Source: Arenibacter nanhaiticus (GTDB taxonomy: Bacteria > Bacteroidota > Bacteroidia > Flavobacteriales > Flavobacteriaceae). Taken from it: 64,000 nucleotides of DNA. A program made the translations under genes and the position numbers. The notes below the pieces were generated by a model. The model was not told where the DNA came from, made no database searches, and saw only the letters and a list, made by a program, of their open reading frames with translations. Positions 19,808-29,569 of this stretch are shown piece after piece. Where the stretch lies: assembly GCF_900141935.1 (NCBI RefSeq), contig NZ_FQYX01000013.1, positions 40,152 through 104,151 on the forward strand, read 5' to 3'. Every line of letters starts with the position of its first letter. Positions within the stretch are counted from its first letter, which is position 1.

Positions 19808-20266
19808 ATGAAGTATACCTTTTTTGCACTAGTATTTGCCCTGTTTATTTCGTGTGATGACGATAAGAAAGCAGAGGATATAGATTATGTTGCCAAGAAT
19901 GAATTGGAAATTACCGAGTATATTAAAGACAACAGCCTAAACGCCCAAAAAGGTGAAAATGGCCTGTATTATGTCATCGATGAACCGGGAGAGGGAAAAC
20001 AACCTACTGCCTCTTCGCAAGTAACCGTTGCCTATAAGGGAACTTTTATCAACGGAAAAAAATTCGATGAAAGTGGTGCAGAGGGCATAACTTTTGGCTT
20101 AAACCAAGTGATTAGTGGTTGGACCATGGGCATCCCTTATTTTAAAGAAGGTGGTAGCGGTATGCTTTTAGTACCGGCACATTTAGGATATGGAAATAGA
20201 GATTACGGGCCAATCCCTGGCGGTTCTGTGCTTATTTTTGATGTAAAACTCATCGCTGTCAATTAA
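19808..20266 (+). CDS. FKBP-type peptidyl-prolyl isomerase lipoprotein
   Basis: Folding catalyst anchored to the envelope. The 152 residues begin with a lipoprotein signal (FALVFALFISC, Cys16) followed by an Asp/Lys-rich linker. An FKBP domain follows from about residue 60: VTVAYKGTFINGKKFDES, the VISGWTMGIPYFKEGGSG segment and LVPAHLGYGNRDYGPIPGGS, with the usual aromatic pocket. The acidic residues after the Cys (DDDK) suggest possible surface export, as described for Bacteroidota lipoproteins. Substrates are unknown. Confidence 0.9.
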   Translation: MKYTFFALVFALFISCDDDKKAEDIDYVAKNELEITEYIKDNSLNAQKGENGLYYVIDEPGEGKQPTASSQVTVAYKGTFINGKKFDESGAEGITFGLNQVISGWTMGIPYFKEGGSGMLLVPAHLGYGNRDYGPIPGGSVLIFDVKLIAVN

Positions 20267-20331
20267 CATCAATACTATGGTACTCAGTTTATAAATTAGG
20301 AATAAGTGCCATTAAAGCGCAATCCAAAAAG

Positions 20332-20357
20332 AAAAAGCCCTTTAATGGGCTTTTTTT
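20332..20357 (+). terminator. terminator of the FKBP gene
   Basis: AAAAAGCCC-tttaat-GGGCTTTTT stem with a T tail, about 65 bases after the stop. Confidence 0.82.
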
Positions 20358-20429
20358 GGGGCTATGTTTTAGTGTTTAAGTCCTTTCTTCCACAACTCTT
20401 ATTAATATTGATTTAGAGAGCTTTAGTTT

Positions 20430-20509
20430 GCGTTAGGGACCGAGGCGGCATCCCCGCAGCGTAGCAAGGGATACAGCCAAGGGCCCGCCCGACGAAGGAG
20501 GGAACGCCC
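20430..20509 (+). repeat. dispersed 80-bp structured repeat, copy C
   Basis: Begins GCGTTAGGGACCGAGG and ends GAGGGAACGCCC. It differs from copy A by one base in the left arm, one in the central loop and one near position 47. It sits between the FKBP terminator and the radical SAM promoter. Confidence 0.9.
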
Positions 20510-20677
20510 AAATAAAAATAATAAGACCGTTTATACTTTGTAATACCTTATTTGGACTCCAGCTATTAAGGTGCTAGGGAAAATAATGGAGGGGAAATTA
20601 ATATACATTGCCTTGGCCTTCCGAACCTCAAGGCTAAACCTCTTGTTAAAAAGCCTATTATTCCTTAAAATTTCATT

Positions 20678-20685
20678 TATTTTTG
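20678..20685 (+). promoter_or_regulatory. -7 box of the radical SAM gene
   Basis: TATTTTTG, an exact TAnnTTTG match, 53 bases before the TTG start codon. Confidence 0.45.
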
Positions 20686-20738
20686 CACAGACTTTAGACC
20701 TTGTAACCTATCCTGTCTATTGGTAAAACCCAAAACTT

Positions 20739-22937
20739 TTGAAAGACATTCTCCTTCTTACGCCTCCCTTTACCCAATTAAACACCCCTTATCCGGCAAC
20801 CGCCTATTTAAAAGGGTTCTTAAACACCAAAAACATTGGGAGTTTTCAGATAGATTTGGGCATTGAGGTTATTTTGGCCATTTTTTCAAAAAAAGGACTG
20901 GAAAACATATTTGCATTGGCCGAAAAAAACCAACGGATAGTGACAGCGAATGCAGGGCGTATTTTTGCTTTACAACACCACTATTTAAAGACCATAGATC
21001 CTGTTATTTCTTTTTTACAGGGCCATAATGCTACCCTGGCCAGACAGATATGTACTGATGATTTTTTGCCACAGGCTTCTAGATTTCATCAGTTGGACGA
21101 TATGGAATGGGCATTTGGCGCTATGGGCACCCAAGACAAGGCCAAACATTTGGCTACGCTGTACTTAGAAGATCTCTCCGATTTTATCGTGGAATGTATA
21201 GACGAAAATTTTGGTTTTAGCCGCTATGCAGAACGCTTGGGAAGAAGTGCCAATTCTTTTGACGAACTGTATCAGCATTTACAAAAGGAGCCTACCTATA
21301 TAGACCGTATTACCCTAAATATTTTGGAACAACGCCTAAAAACCGTGCAACCAAAACTGGTCTGTATTTCTGTTCCCTTCCCTGGCAATTTATACAGCGC
21401 CTTTAAATGCGCGCAGTTCATTAAAGCGCATTATCCCGGAATTAAAACTTCTATGGGCGGCGGATTTCCAAATACGGAATTGCGATCGCTCACCGATACC
21501 AGGGTTTTCGAATTCTTTGATTTTATTACCCTAGACGACGGAGAGCTTCCTATAGAGCTTTTGGTATCGCATATTACCAATACCGAGCCAGCGCAAGAAC
21601 AGCCGGAATTTAAACGGACCTATGTCCTTGAACACGGAGCGGTATCGTACCATAACTCCTCCCCAAGGCCAGACTACAAACAAAGTCAGGTAGGCACCCC
21701 AGACTATTCGGATCTGCTTTTGGACAAGTATATTTCCGTTATAGAAATTGCCAATCCCATGCACAGCCTTTGGAGCGATGGCCGATGGAACAAGCTTACT
21801 ATGGCCCACGGTTGTTATTGGGGAAAATGTACTTTTTGCGATATCTCCCTAGATTATATAAAAATCTACGAACCTATTGCTGCCAAACTTTTGGTAGACA
21901 GAATGGAAGAGCTCATAGAAACCACCGGGGAAAGAGGTTTTCATTTTGTAGATGAGGCGGCTCCCCCGGCCCTTATGCGTGCTTTGGCGCTCGAAATTAT
22001 AAAACGGAAATTAACCGTTACCTGGTGGACCAATATCCGATTTGAGAAAAGTTTTAGCCGCGACCTATGCGTGTTGTTAAAAACATCGGGCTGCATTGCT
22101 ATTTCGGGCGGATTGGAAGTGGCATCGGACCGATTATTGGCCTTGATAAAAAAAGGGGTTACCGTTACCCAAGTAGCCCAAGTAACCAGAAACTTAACAG
22201 AGTCGGGAATCATGGTACACGCTTACCTTATGTACGGGTATCCTACCCAAACTGTTCAGGAGACCGTAGATAGCCTTGAAATGGTTCGACAAATGTTTGA
22301 GCTTGGAGTATTACAATCGGGCTTCTGGCATCAATTTGCCCTTACGGCCCACAGTCCTATTGGCTTAAATCCGTCGGAATACAAAATAGTCCCACAATAC
22401 GAAGAAATAAGCTTTGCCAACAATGATGTGCAGTTTATTGACAAAACCGGTATCGATCATGAACAATTTAGTTATGGGCTTAAAAAATCGCTCTTCAATT
22501 TTATGCACGGCATTTGCTTTGACTATCCCTTGCAGGACTGGTTCGATTTTAAAATCCCAAAAACTACTATCGCCCCCAATTTTATCGAAACAGCACTAAA
22601 CGCGGAACCTGTGTTTACCAATAAACAAAATGCCAAAATTGTCTGGTTGGGAAACCCACCATTGGTACAAACCCTGACAAAATCGAAAAAAGGACAAAGT
22701 TGGGAACTATTAAAACTAAGCTTTCATGACAAAACAGAAACGGTCACTATTTCGGTCGACAAGGAAAAAGGAGCATGGCTTTTGGATACTTTAGGCAAAA
22801 TATCGCCTTATAAAGATAAAACCCTTACTTTTTCTCAATTAAAAGCAGATTTTGAAACTTCTTTTGATGACTTCGAGCTTTTTTGGTATTCAAAACCCTT
22901 ATCGGTTTTAAAAAATCATGGCTTATTAGTACTTTAA
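20739..22937 (+). CDS. B12-binding-domain-like radical SAM protein
   Basis: A 732-residue radical SAM enzyme of unknown substrate. Residues 1-330 include a B12-binding-like Rossmann region (ITLNILEQRLKTVQPKLVCI, then GGGFPNTELRSL), but the cobalamin DxHxxG motif is not evident. The 4Fe-4S site is C359-YWGK-C364-TF-C367, so CX4CX2C rather than the usual CX3CX2C. HFVDEAAPPALMRALA and GGLEVASDRLLALI follow as in the radical SAM barrel. No ATG fits: an in-frame stop lies 15 bases upstream of TTG at 20739, so the gene appears to start with TTG. It is monocistronic between repeat copy C and a helicase gene. Confidence 0.8.
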   Translation: MKDILLLTPPFTQLNTPYPATAYLKGFLNTKNIGSFQIDLGIEVILAIFSKKGLENIFALAEKNQRIVTANAGRIFALQHHYLKTIDPVISFLQGHNATLARQICTDDFLPQASRFHQLDDMEWAFGAMGTQDKAKHLATLYLEDLSDFIVECIDENFGFSRYAERLGRSANSFDELYQHLQKEPTYIDRITLNILEQRLKTVQPKLVCISVPFPGNLYSAFKCAQFIKAHYPGIKTSMGGGFPNTELRSLTDTRVFEFFDFITLDDGELPIELLVSHITNTEPAQEQPEFKRTYVLEHGAVSYHNSSPRPDYKQSQVGTPDYSDLLLDKYISVIEIANPMHSLWSDGRWNKLTMAHGCYWGKCTFCDISLDYIKIYEPIAAKLLVDRMEELIETTGERGFHFVDEAAPPALMRALALEIIKRKLTVTWWTNIRFEKSFSRDLCVLLKTSGCIAISGGLEVASDRLLALIKKGVTVTQVAQVTRNLTESGIMVHAYLMYGYPTQTVQETVDSLEMVRQMFELGVLQSGFWHQFALTAHSPIGLNPSEYKIVPQYEEISFANNDVQFIDKTGIDHEQFSYGLKKSLFNFMHGICFDYPLQDWFDFKIPKTTIAPNFIETALNAEPVFTNKQNAKIVWLGNPPLVQTLTKSKKGQSWELLKLSFHDKTETVTISVDKEKGAWLLDTLGKISPYKDKTLTFSQLKADFETSFDDFELFWYSKPLSVLKNHGLLVL

Positions 22938-23111
22938 GATAAAAGAGGATTCCGTTTGAAGGAAGAGTATTTTAGTAACATTAACTACTCGCAGCAAACA
23001 TCTCTTTTTTTGTGATACCAAGTTTTTTTACCCAAGGTACTTTCCAGATTTATTTTGAAAAAAATTGGCTATAAGTTGGGTAGAAAAAAAAGGTAAACTA
23101 CGAATTTACCG

Positions 23112-23119
23112 TACCTTTG
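23112..23119 (+). promoter_or_regulatory. -7 box of the DEAD-box helicase gene
   Basis: TACCTTTG, an exact TAnnTTTG match, 27 bases before the chosen ATG. It overlaps the earlier in-frame ATG at 23117 and so argues against that start. Confidence 0.55.
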
Positions 23120-23146
23120 TACACATATTTTCGAAAATTAACATCC

Positions 23147-24382
23147 ATGAATTTTAAAGAGTTAAGGCTTAACAAACCTATCTTAAGAGCAATAGCTGAA
23201 AAAAATTACGACGCTCCTACTCCGGTCCAAGAAATGACTATTCCTCTTATCCTCGATGGGAAAGACGTTATTGCTTCGGCACAAACGGGTACTGGTAAAA
23301 CAGCAGCCTTTGCCTTACCTATTTTACAGCTTTTATTTGACAGACAGGACGCCTCTAAAAAAGGTAAAAAGATAAAGGCCTTAATCATAAGTCCAACCAG
23401 GGAGTTGGCCATGCAGATTCAGGATAACTTTAAAGATTACGCCCAATACACCAATCTTGTTTCGGCTGTTATATATGGAGGATCGGCTATAGAACCACAG
23501 ATAGAAACCCTAAAAAAAGGAGTCGATATCCTAGTGGCAACCCCCGGTAGGTTATTGGATTTGCACAAACAGGATGTTATTAATTTAGATTATATAGAGA
23601 CCTTGGTTTTGGACGAGGCAGATTTAATGTTGGATATGGGCTTTATTGACGATGTCAAGAAAATAGAACGTCTATGTCCAAAAGGAAAACAAATTTTATT
23701 GTTCTCTGCTACCATGCCTTTTAAAGTGGTTCAATTGGCTAATAGTATTTTAAAAGATGCCGAAAAGGTTGCCGTCACCCCTACCTCATCGGCGGCAGCC
23801 CGGGTTCATCAAATACTTTATTTTACGCCTAAACCCAAAAAAATAGAGCTGTGCCTTCACCTTTTAAGAAATACGATAAAAGGCAATATCCTTATCTTTA
23901 GGAGAACCAAACACGGTGTCGACAAACTCGAACAAACCCTTCTTAGAAACAATTATAAGGTAGATAGCATTCATGGCGCCAAAAGTCAGGAGGAAAGACA
24001 AGAAGCCTTAAACAGGTTTAAAAATAAGGAAACCAATATTCTAATAGCCACAGACGTTGCTGCAAGGGGTATTGATATCGATAACCTGGACAGTGTTGTA
24101 AACTTTGATTTACCCAACATTCCAGAAACCTATGTTCACCGAATCGGAAGAACGGGAAGAGCGGGCCAAAGCGGTACCTCGTACTCCTTTTGTTCTGCAG
24201 ACGAAAAGCAATATGTCATTAGCATTCAAAAATTGATGCAAAAACATATCGATGTAGAAGAAGACCACCCTTATCCATTAGATCCGAAAGCTCAGCCCGA
24301 AGTGCACAAAAGAAAAGGCAGTAAACACAGGAAAGGCAGAAAATCTGAAGGTTCAAAAAAGAAAAAGAAACGCTGGTATTAA
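23147..24382 (+). CDS. DEAD-box ATP-dependent RNA helicase
   Basis: RNA-remodelling ATPase. From the chosen start MNFKELRLNKP the Q motif (PTPVQEMTIP) is near residue 28, motif I SAQTGTGKTAA near 45, motif II LVLDEADLMLD near 150, motif III SAT near 182 and motif VI HRIGRTGRAGQ near 330. The tail (KRKGSKHRKGRKSEGSKKKK) is strongly basic and likely binds RNA nonspecifically, as in RhlE-type helicases. An ATG at 23117 is in frame but lies inside the -7 box. The physiological role cannot be deduced; RhlE-like proteins act in ribosome assembly or RNA decay. Confidence 0.93.
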   Translation: MNFKELRLNKPILRAIAEKNYDAPTPVQEMTIPLILDGKDVIASAQTGTGKTAAFALPILQLLFDRQDASKKGKKIKALIISPTRELAMQIQDNFKDYAQYTNLVSAVIYGGSAIEPQIETLKKGVDILVATPGRLLDLHKQDVINLDYIETLVLDEADLMLDMGFIDDVKKIERLCPKGKQILLFSATMPFKVVQLANSILKDAEKVAVTPTSSAAARVHQILYFTPKPKKIELCLHLLRNTIKGNILIFRRTKHGVDKLEQTLLRNNYKVDSIHGAKSQEERQEALNRFKNKETNILIATDVAARGIDIDNLDSVVNFDLPNIPETYVHRIGRTGRAGQSGTSYSFCSADEKQYVISIQKLMQKHIDVEEDHPYPLDPKAQPEVHKRKGSKHRKGRKSEGSKKKKKRWY

Positions 24383-24533
24383 TAACAGTGGCATTGCCCC
24401 TAATGCTATTAACACCCAATATGTTTTCCATAAATATGCAGGAATCATAGAATTCATCTACTAATGAAGAGATCGTTTTTTAGGAAACCTATCAAATTAT
24501 TATCTTTATACCATAAAATTATAGCGACTGAAA

Positions 24534-25193
24534 ATGGATAAAAAAATCATAGCACCTTCCCTGTTGGCTGCCGACTTTGCCAACCTACAACAAGATATAG
24601 AAATGGTAAACAACAGTGAGGCAGATTGGTTTCATATCGACATCATGGATGGTGTGTTTGTCCCTAATATATCCTTTGGCATGCCTGTTTTAAAAGCCAT
24701 TACGGCACATGCCCAGAAGACTATAGATGTACATTTAATGATTGTAGATCCAGACCGTTATATCAAAACCTTTGCCGATTTAGGAGCTCATAATTTGACG
24801 GTACATTATGAAGCTTGTACACATCTGCACCGAACCCTACAAGCCATAAAGGCCGAAGGGATGACAGCTGGAGTGGCCCTAAACCCACATACGAATATCA
24901 ATCTTTTGGAAGATATTATCAATGATATTGATCTAGTTTTGATAATGAGTGTAAACCCTGGGTTTGGCGGACAATCCTTTATTGAGAACACATACGATAA
25001 GGTCAAGGCTCTAAAAGAACTCATCAACCGTAAAGGGGCTCATACCATAATAGAGATCGATGGCGGTGTTAGTTCGGAAAATGCCAAAGAGCTTATCGAT
25101 GCCGGTGCCGATGTATTGGTGGCAGGGAGCTTTATTTTTCAGAGTGACAACCCTACCAAGACCATCAAAGAATTAAATGAATTAATTGGGTAA
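24534..25193 (+). CDS. rpe: ribulose-phosphate 3-epimerase
   Basis: Interconverts ribulose 5-phosphate and xylulose 5-phosphate in the pentose phosphate pathway. The 219-residue TIM barrel has APSLLAADFANL at the start, HIDIMDGVFVPNISFG (about 36-51) with metal-binding His and Asp, DVHLMI, MSVNPGFGGQSF (about 140-151), EIDGGV and VAGSFIF. Its stop overlaps the start of the next gene by one base (TAATG), implying coupled translation. Confidence 0.96.
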   Translation: MDKKIIAPSLLAADFANLQQDIEMVNNSEADWFHIDIMDGVFVPNISFGMPVLKAITAHAQKTIDVHLMIVDPDRYIKTFADLGAHNLTVHYEACTHLHRTLQAIKAEGMTAGVALNPHTNINLLEDIINDIDLVLIMSVNPGFGGQSFIENTYDKVKALKELINRKGAHTIIEIDGGVSSENAKELIDAGADVLVAGSFIFQSDNPTKTIKELNELIG

Positions 25194-26170
25194 TGAAGAA
25201 TTTTGATATTGTCATTGTTGGAGGAGGACCTATTGGTATTGCATGTGGCCTAGAAGCTAAAAAGAAAGGCCTTTCCTATGTTATTCTAGAAAAGGGATGT
25301 ATCGTCAATTCCCTTTACCATTACCCGCAGAACATGCAGTTCTTTTCTTCTTCGGAGAAATTAGAAATAGATAATATTCCCTTCATCAGTATTGAGGCCA
25401 AACCTAAAAGAAATGAAGCCTTAGAGTATTACAGACGCATTGTGACCAGCAATGAACTGAACATACAACTGTTTGAAAAGGTAGGATCCGTCCAAAAAAT
25501 GGACGGGTATTTTGAAATCCAAACAACAAAAAACACCTATCGTGCATCCAATGTTATTTTAGCAACCGGGTTTTATGACATCCCTAATAAGATGGATGTT
25601 CCTGGGGAAGACCTGGATAAGGTATCGCATTATTACAAGGATCCCCACTTTTATTCTAGCCAGAAAGTAGCCGTTATAGGCGCCAGCAATTCGTCTATAG
25701 ATGCTGCCTTGGAGTGCTACCGAAGAGGCGCCGATGTTACCCTTATCATTCGTGGCCCAGGGGTAGGAGAACGTGTAAAATATTGGGTAAGGCCCGATAT
25801 TATCAATAGAATTGAAGAAGGCAGTATAAAAGCCTACTATAATAGTACCGTAAAAGAAATTACCGAAGAGGAGATTATAATACAATCGTCCACAGAGACC
25901 ATAGCCTTGAAAAACGATTATGTATTGGCCCTTACGGGATATATGCCAAATTTTGGATTTTTGGAAAAGATAGGCATCCAACTATCAGAAGACGAAAAAA
26001 GACTTCCACAATACGACCCGGAAACGATGGAAACCAATGTAGAAGGTATTTATTTGGCTGGAGTTATTTGCGGGGGCATGGAAACCCATAAATGGTTTAT
26101 AGAAAACTCTAGGGTTCATGCCAACATGATCATAGGTTCTATACTCGAAAAAAGAACCGTAAACACCTAA
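25193..26170 (+). CDS. YpdA-family FAD-dependent thiol-disulfide reductase
   Basis: The 325 residues form a thioredoxin reductase-like flavoprotein: FAD motif GGGPIGIACGLEAKK at residues 10-24 and NADP motif IGASNSSIDAALEC near 160. It lacks the CxxC redox pair of thioredoxin reductase. This matches YpdA (Bdr), which reduces bacillithiol disulfide. Whether this organism makes bacillithiol cannot be told here. It overlaps rpe by one base, and a long hairpin separates it from the convergent PUL. Confidence 0.83.
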   Translation: MKNFDIVIVGGGPIGIACGLEAKKKGLSYVILEKGCIVNSLYHYPQNMQFFSSSEKLEIDNIPFISIEAKPKRNEALEYYRRIVTSNELNIQLFEKVGSVQKMDGYFEIQTTKNTYRASNVILATGFYDIPNKMDVPGEDLDKVSHYYKDPHFYSSQKVAVIGASNSSIDAALECYRRGADVTLIIRGPGVGERVKYWVRPDIINRIEEGSIKAYYNSTVKEITEEEIIIQSSTETIALKNDYVLALTGYMPNFGFLEKIGIQLSEDEKRLPQYDPETMETNVEGIYLAGVICGGMETHKWFIENSRVHANMIIGSILEKRTVNT

Positions 26171-26188
26171 GAAACGCCTTAAAATAAA

Positions 26189-26227
26189 AACCCAAGGAGA
26201 CACTATACGGAAGCGTCTTCTTGGGTT
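26189..26227. terminator. bidirectional terminator between the YpdA gene and the PUL
   Basis: Long imperfect stem: AACCCAAG and GAGAC pair with GTCTT and CTTGGGTT around a loop TATACGGAA. A-rich left flank and T-rich right flank serve both converging genes. Confidence 0.75.
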
Positions 26228-26243
26228 CTTTATTCAAGAATAC

Positions 26244-27758
26244 TTAATACGGTTTATCAAACAGCTCGCTCGATGAGATAGTGCTATTGGCAGGTAGTAT
26301 TACTTTTCTTAAAAACTTAGTGTCGTTGGTTTCCTTGCACCAATCGAGTAGCTTTTGACGATACACATCCAATTTTTCTGAATAGGTTGTAGAATTCACC
26401 AAATTATTCATTTCAAAGGGATCGTTTTCTAGATCAAATAACTGCTCTCTGTTTTTTCCCCAACTGTACAATACGTACTTGTATTTTTTACCGATCAACG
26501 CCCTACCTAAGGTTCCATAGGCCTGCTTTCCTTCAAATTTAGTCTCTACCACTACAAAGTCCCTTTCTTTACTTTTCTTTTTCCCTTCCAGTCGCGGTTT
26601 TATACTTTCTCCTCGCAACTCTTCTGGAATAGGAATTCGGGCATAATCACAAATAGTAGGGTACAGATCTAACCCATTACTGATCAAGCTTTGGTCTACC
26701 CCTTTCTTAAACCCTTTTTTTCCTTTGTAAGTCATAATAAAAGGCACTTTAACGCTTTCCTGAAAAAGGGCCGTTTTTTGGTTCCAACCATGGGAAGCAT
26801 TTCCGTCGCCATGGTCACTGGTAAATATAATCAGGGTATTGTCACTTAAGCCCATAGCATCAATGGCGTCTATAATCTTTCCTATCTCTCGGTCTACTTT
26901 TTCTACCAGCCTATAATAGGTATAGCGGTACTGTCTCCAATCTTCTTCGGTATAATTTTGGGTCGGGTACACCTTCTTATCTACGTCTTGCTCTATTTGC
27001 AAGGCTTCGGGAAAAGTTTCCGATTTCTTGAAATTAGGGGGCAGCCCTGGTGTTTCGCTAAGGGGAACCATGGGGATATTCCCATAAGGCAAGGGTTCGT
27101 TCCTCGCCCATTCGCATATATTATGCGGGTTGTCAAAAGAAGCTACCAAAAAGAAGGGCTTGTTGCCATCTTTTTTAGATGCCATATAGTCGATACATTT
27201 CTCTGCCAAAGGGATATCCCCAAAATCTGCGATCTTCTCAAAACCATTTCCTTCGGAGATAGCCGCCTCATGGGCATGCCATTTACCACCATAGGCACAG
27301 TCATACCCTGCCTGTTGCATGATATTCCCTAAGCCCATTTCCTTATTTTCAACGGACATGATATTATCACCAGAAACATTGGAATTAACCCCTAGGGTAT
27401 GTGGCATTTTCCCAGTAAACATACTGGATCTCGAAGGACTGCACAACGGAAAAGTAACATAGGCGTTGTGAAAGCGAACGCCATTTTTGGCCAATTTGTC
27501 TAAATTAGGGGTTTTTAAATCCGTATTCCCCGCTATACTCATTGCCGCTGCTTGGTGTTGATCGGTCATAATCAACACTATATTGGGTCTTTCCTTATCC
27601 TGAACCCCATCTGAAAGAGATTTTTGAGCCCAGCTTAGTTGGCAGACCAACAACAAGCCTATTGTTAATAAGTTGTTTATTGCTGTTTTAAGTGTTCCCT
27701 TCGACCAATTCCCTGAATTGGCGACAATCACAATGTTCTGATTTGGTTCGATGTTCAT
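26244..27758 (-). CDS. formylglycine sulfatase (S1 family), exported
   Basis: Hydrolyses a sulfate ester of a glycan. The 504 residues have a long n-region, then a hydrophobic stretch ending in SWAQ (cleavage near residue 45). The active-site motif is LCSPSRSSMFTG with Cys106 to be converted to formylglycine. MTDQHQAAAMS supplies metal ligands, GKWHAHEAA follows, and TSDHGDGNASHGW is the second metal cluster. It resembles iduronate/choline-sulfatase-like members. It is the last gene of the minus-strand PUL block, behind another sulfatase by 115 bases. A glycosaminoglycan sulfate is the likely target by context; the position is not deducible. Confidence 0.9.
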   Translation of the reverse strand: MNIEPNQNIVIVANSGNWSKGTLKTAINNLLTIGLLLVCQLSWAQKSLSDGVQDKERPNIVLIMTDQHQAAAMSIAGNTDLKTPNLDKLAKNGVRFHNAYVTFPLCSPSRSSMFTGKMPHTLGVNSNVSGDNIMSVENKEMGLGNIMQQAGYDCAYGGKWHAHEAAISEGNGFEKIADFGDIPLAEKCIDYMASKKDGNKPFFLVASFDNPHNICEWARNEPLPYGNIPMVPLSETPGLPPNFKKSETFPEALQIEQDVDKKVYPTQNYTEEDWRQYRYTYYRLVEKVDREIGKIIDAIDAMGLSDNTLIIFTSDHGDGNASHGWNQKTALFQESVKVPFIMTYKGKKGFKKGVDQSLISNGLDLYPTICDYARIPIPEELRGESIKPRLEGKKKSKERDFVVVETKFEGKQAYGTLGRALIGKKYKYVLYSWGKNREQLFDLENDPFEMNNLVNSTTYSEKLDVYRQKLLDWCKETNDTKFLRKVILPANSTISSSELFDKPY

Positions 27759-27873
27759 AATTTCCCTTCAATTGATTTATGGCATATATCTAAGTCACTA
27801 AAATATCATATAAAGCGGTTCTATTTTTTTAATACTTTATAGCACTATGTATCGTTAACGATTCTTTGGTGTC

Positions 27874-29457
27874 CTACTCAACGATATTTACCTCGTGAAC
27901 ATTGACAAAGGAACCTTGTGTTACTATGCCCATTTTCTCTTGTAATTCGGCTACCTTTTCGGGCATCTCATTCGCTAGATTATCTTGTTCATTAGGATCT
28001 TCTACCAGATTATACAATTGCGGTTTAGTCTCAAACCCCGTCTCAATCTTAGGTCCCCATGGTACCATTTTAGGTCCATCGTGGGGCAGAATATATTTCC
28101 ACCCGTTCTCTATATAAGATAACGGACCTTGAAAGCTCTCGTGTATCAGGGATCCTCTACCGCTCTGGTCTTCGCCATTTAGGACAGCCAGCATATTTTG
28201 GCTATCTACCGCTTGGCCCTTATCCACATCAACACCTAGCAAAGTACTAAAGGACCTTAGAAAATCGACCTGACTAAACAGTGCGTTAGAAATGCTCCCC
28301 TTTCCTTTGGCATCGGGCCATCTGATGATCATGGGGATTTTTGCTCCACCATCATAAGAACTGTATTTACCTCCTCTTAAGCCGCCTGTAGGTTTATGGT
28401 CACCCACCAATTCTCTTGCTTGGTCGTGGTATCCGTCGTCTAAAACCGGACCGTTGTCACTCGAAAAAACAACTATGGTATTATCTAATAAATTTTGGGT
28501 TTCTAAAATTTTCATAATTTCCTTGACGGTCCAATCTAATTGAAGAATAACATCTCCCCTTGGGCCCATGCCACTTTTACCTTGGAACATTTTGTTGGCT
28601 ACTCTTGGCACATGTATGTCATGAGTCGATAGCAATAAGAAAAATGGTTGATCCTTACTAGAATTAATGAATTTTTTAGATTTATCTACCAATTCCATAG
28701 GGATGGTTTCATCATCCCATAAAGCGGCTTTACCACCCTCCATAAAACCAATTCTACTGATACCGTTTACAATAGTATTGTTATGGCCTTGCGAAGGTTT
28801 CATGGTTAATAACTCCGGATTTTCTTTCCCTGTAGGCCAATTTCCAATCTTCTCTTTGTAATTTACTTTTACAGGATCGCTAGGGTCCAAATTAACTATA
28901 TGATGATTTTCAACAAAAACACATGGTACTCTGTCGCCCGTTGCTGGAATTATATACGAATAATCAAACCCTATTTCTAAAGGTCCAGGACTAATTTTTC
29001 CGTTCCAATTTGGTCCATTTTCATCCCCTAGACCTAAATGCCATTTCCCTACAATACCAGTATTATAACCAGCAGTTTTTAATATACCTGGCAAAGTTGT
29101 TTTCCTGGTATCAATCAGAAGTGACTCATCTCCTGCAGCAACCCCAGTTCCTTTTTTACGCCACGCATAATCCCCTGTTAATAACGAATATCTTGAAGGG
29201 GTACAAGTAGCGGCCGTGGCATAAGCATTTGTAAATAGTATGCCATCCTTGGCCAAGGCATCAATATTAGGAGTACTAATGGTAGTGGCCCCATAGGAAC
29301 TGATATCCCCATATCCTAAGTCATCTGTGTATATAAAAACGATATTGGGTTTCTTTTTGTCCTGAACAACTTGGGCAGACTTTTCTTTTTGCTCTTTGCA
29401 GCCCACCATAGCAATACCCAGCAGTATTGCTATTATATAGCTTCTTTTTATGGTCAT
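27874..29457 (-). CDS. sulfatase lipoprotein (S1 family, GALNS/arylsulfatase A-like)
   Basis: The 527 residues begin with a lipoprotein signal (AILLGIAMVGC, Cys20). The catalytic motif TCTPSRYSLLTG has Cys85 as formylglycine precursor, YTDDLGYGDIS (about 43-53) supplies calcium ligands, VGKWHLGLG carries the conserved Lys and His, and FSSDNGPVLDDG is the second metal site. The overall pattern resembles arylsulfatase A and N-acetylgalactosamine-6-sulfatase, which would suit chondroitin 6-sulfate, but this is inference from context and general resemblance. It is likely periplasmic or surface-anchored. Confidence 0.9.
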   Translation of the reverse strand: MTIKRSYIIAILLGIAMVGCKEQKEKSAQVVQDKKKPNIVFIYTDDLGYGDISSYGATTISTPNIDALAKDGILFTNAYATAATCTPSRYSLLTGDYAWRKKGTGVAAGDESLLIDTRKTTLPGILKTAGYNTGIVGKWHLGLGDENGPNWNGKISPGPLEIGFDYSYIIPATGDRVPCVFVENHHIVNLDPSDPVKVNYKEKIGNWPTGKENPELLTMKPSQGHNNTIVNGISRIGFMEGGKAALWDDETIPMELVDKSKKFINSSKDQPFFLLLSTHDIHVPRVANKMFQGKSGMGPRGDVILQLDWTVKEIMKILETQNLLDNTIVVFSSDNGPVLDDGYHDQARELVGDHKPTGGLRGGKYSSYDGGAKIPMIIRWPDAKGKGSISNALFSQVDFLRSFSTLLGVDVDKGQAVDSQNMLAVLNGEDQSGRGSLIHESFQGPLSYIENGWKYILPHDGPKMVPWGPKIETGFETKPQLYNLVEDPNEQDNLANEMPEKVAELQEKMGIVTQGSFVNVHEVNIVE

Positions 29458-29569
29458 AATTATAAGTTTTATTGTCGTTATTTAAATATTTTATGTTTTT
29501 GCCCTCTATGCAAAGGAATAAACCCCTCATGGCTGTCCTTCTCTACTAACTAGCAGAAGCCACAGCGTT

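Noticed and set aside
23112..23146. Ten-residue longer start for the DEAD-box helicase
   Set aside because: The upstream ATG sits within an exact -7 box; the family Q-motif spacing fits the ATG at 23147.
25559..25981. Antisense frame of 140 codons in the YpdA-like gene
   Set aside because: Shadow frame of a clear flavoprotein gene.
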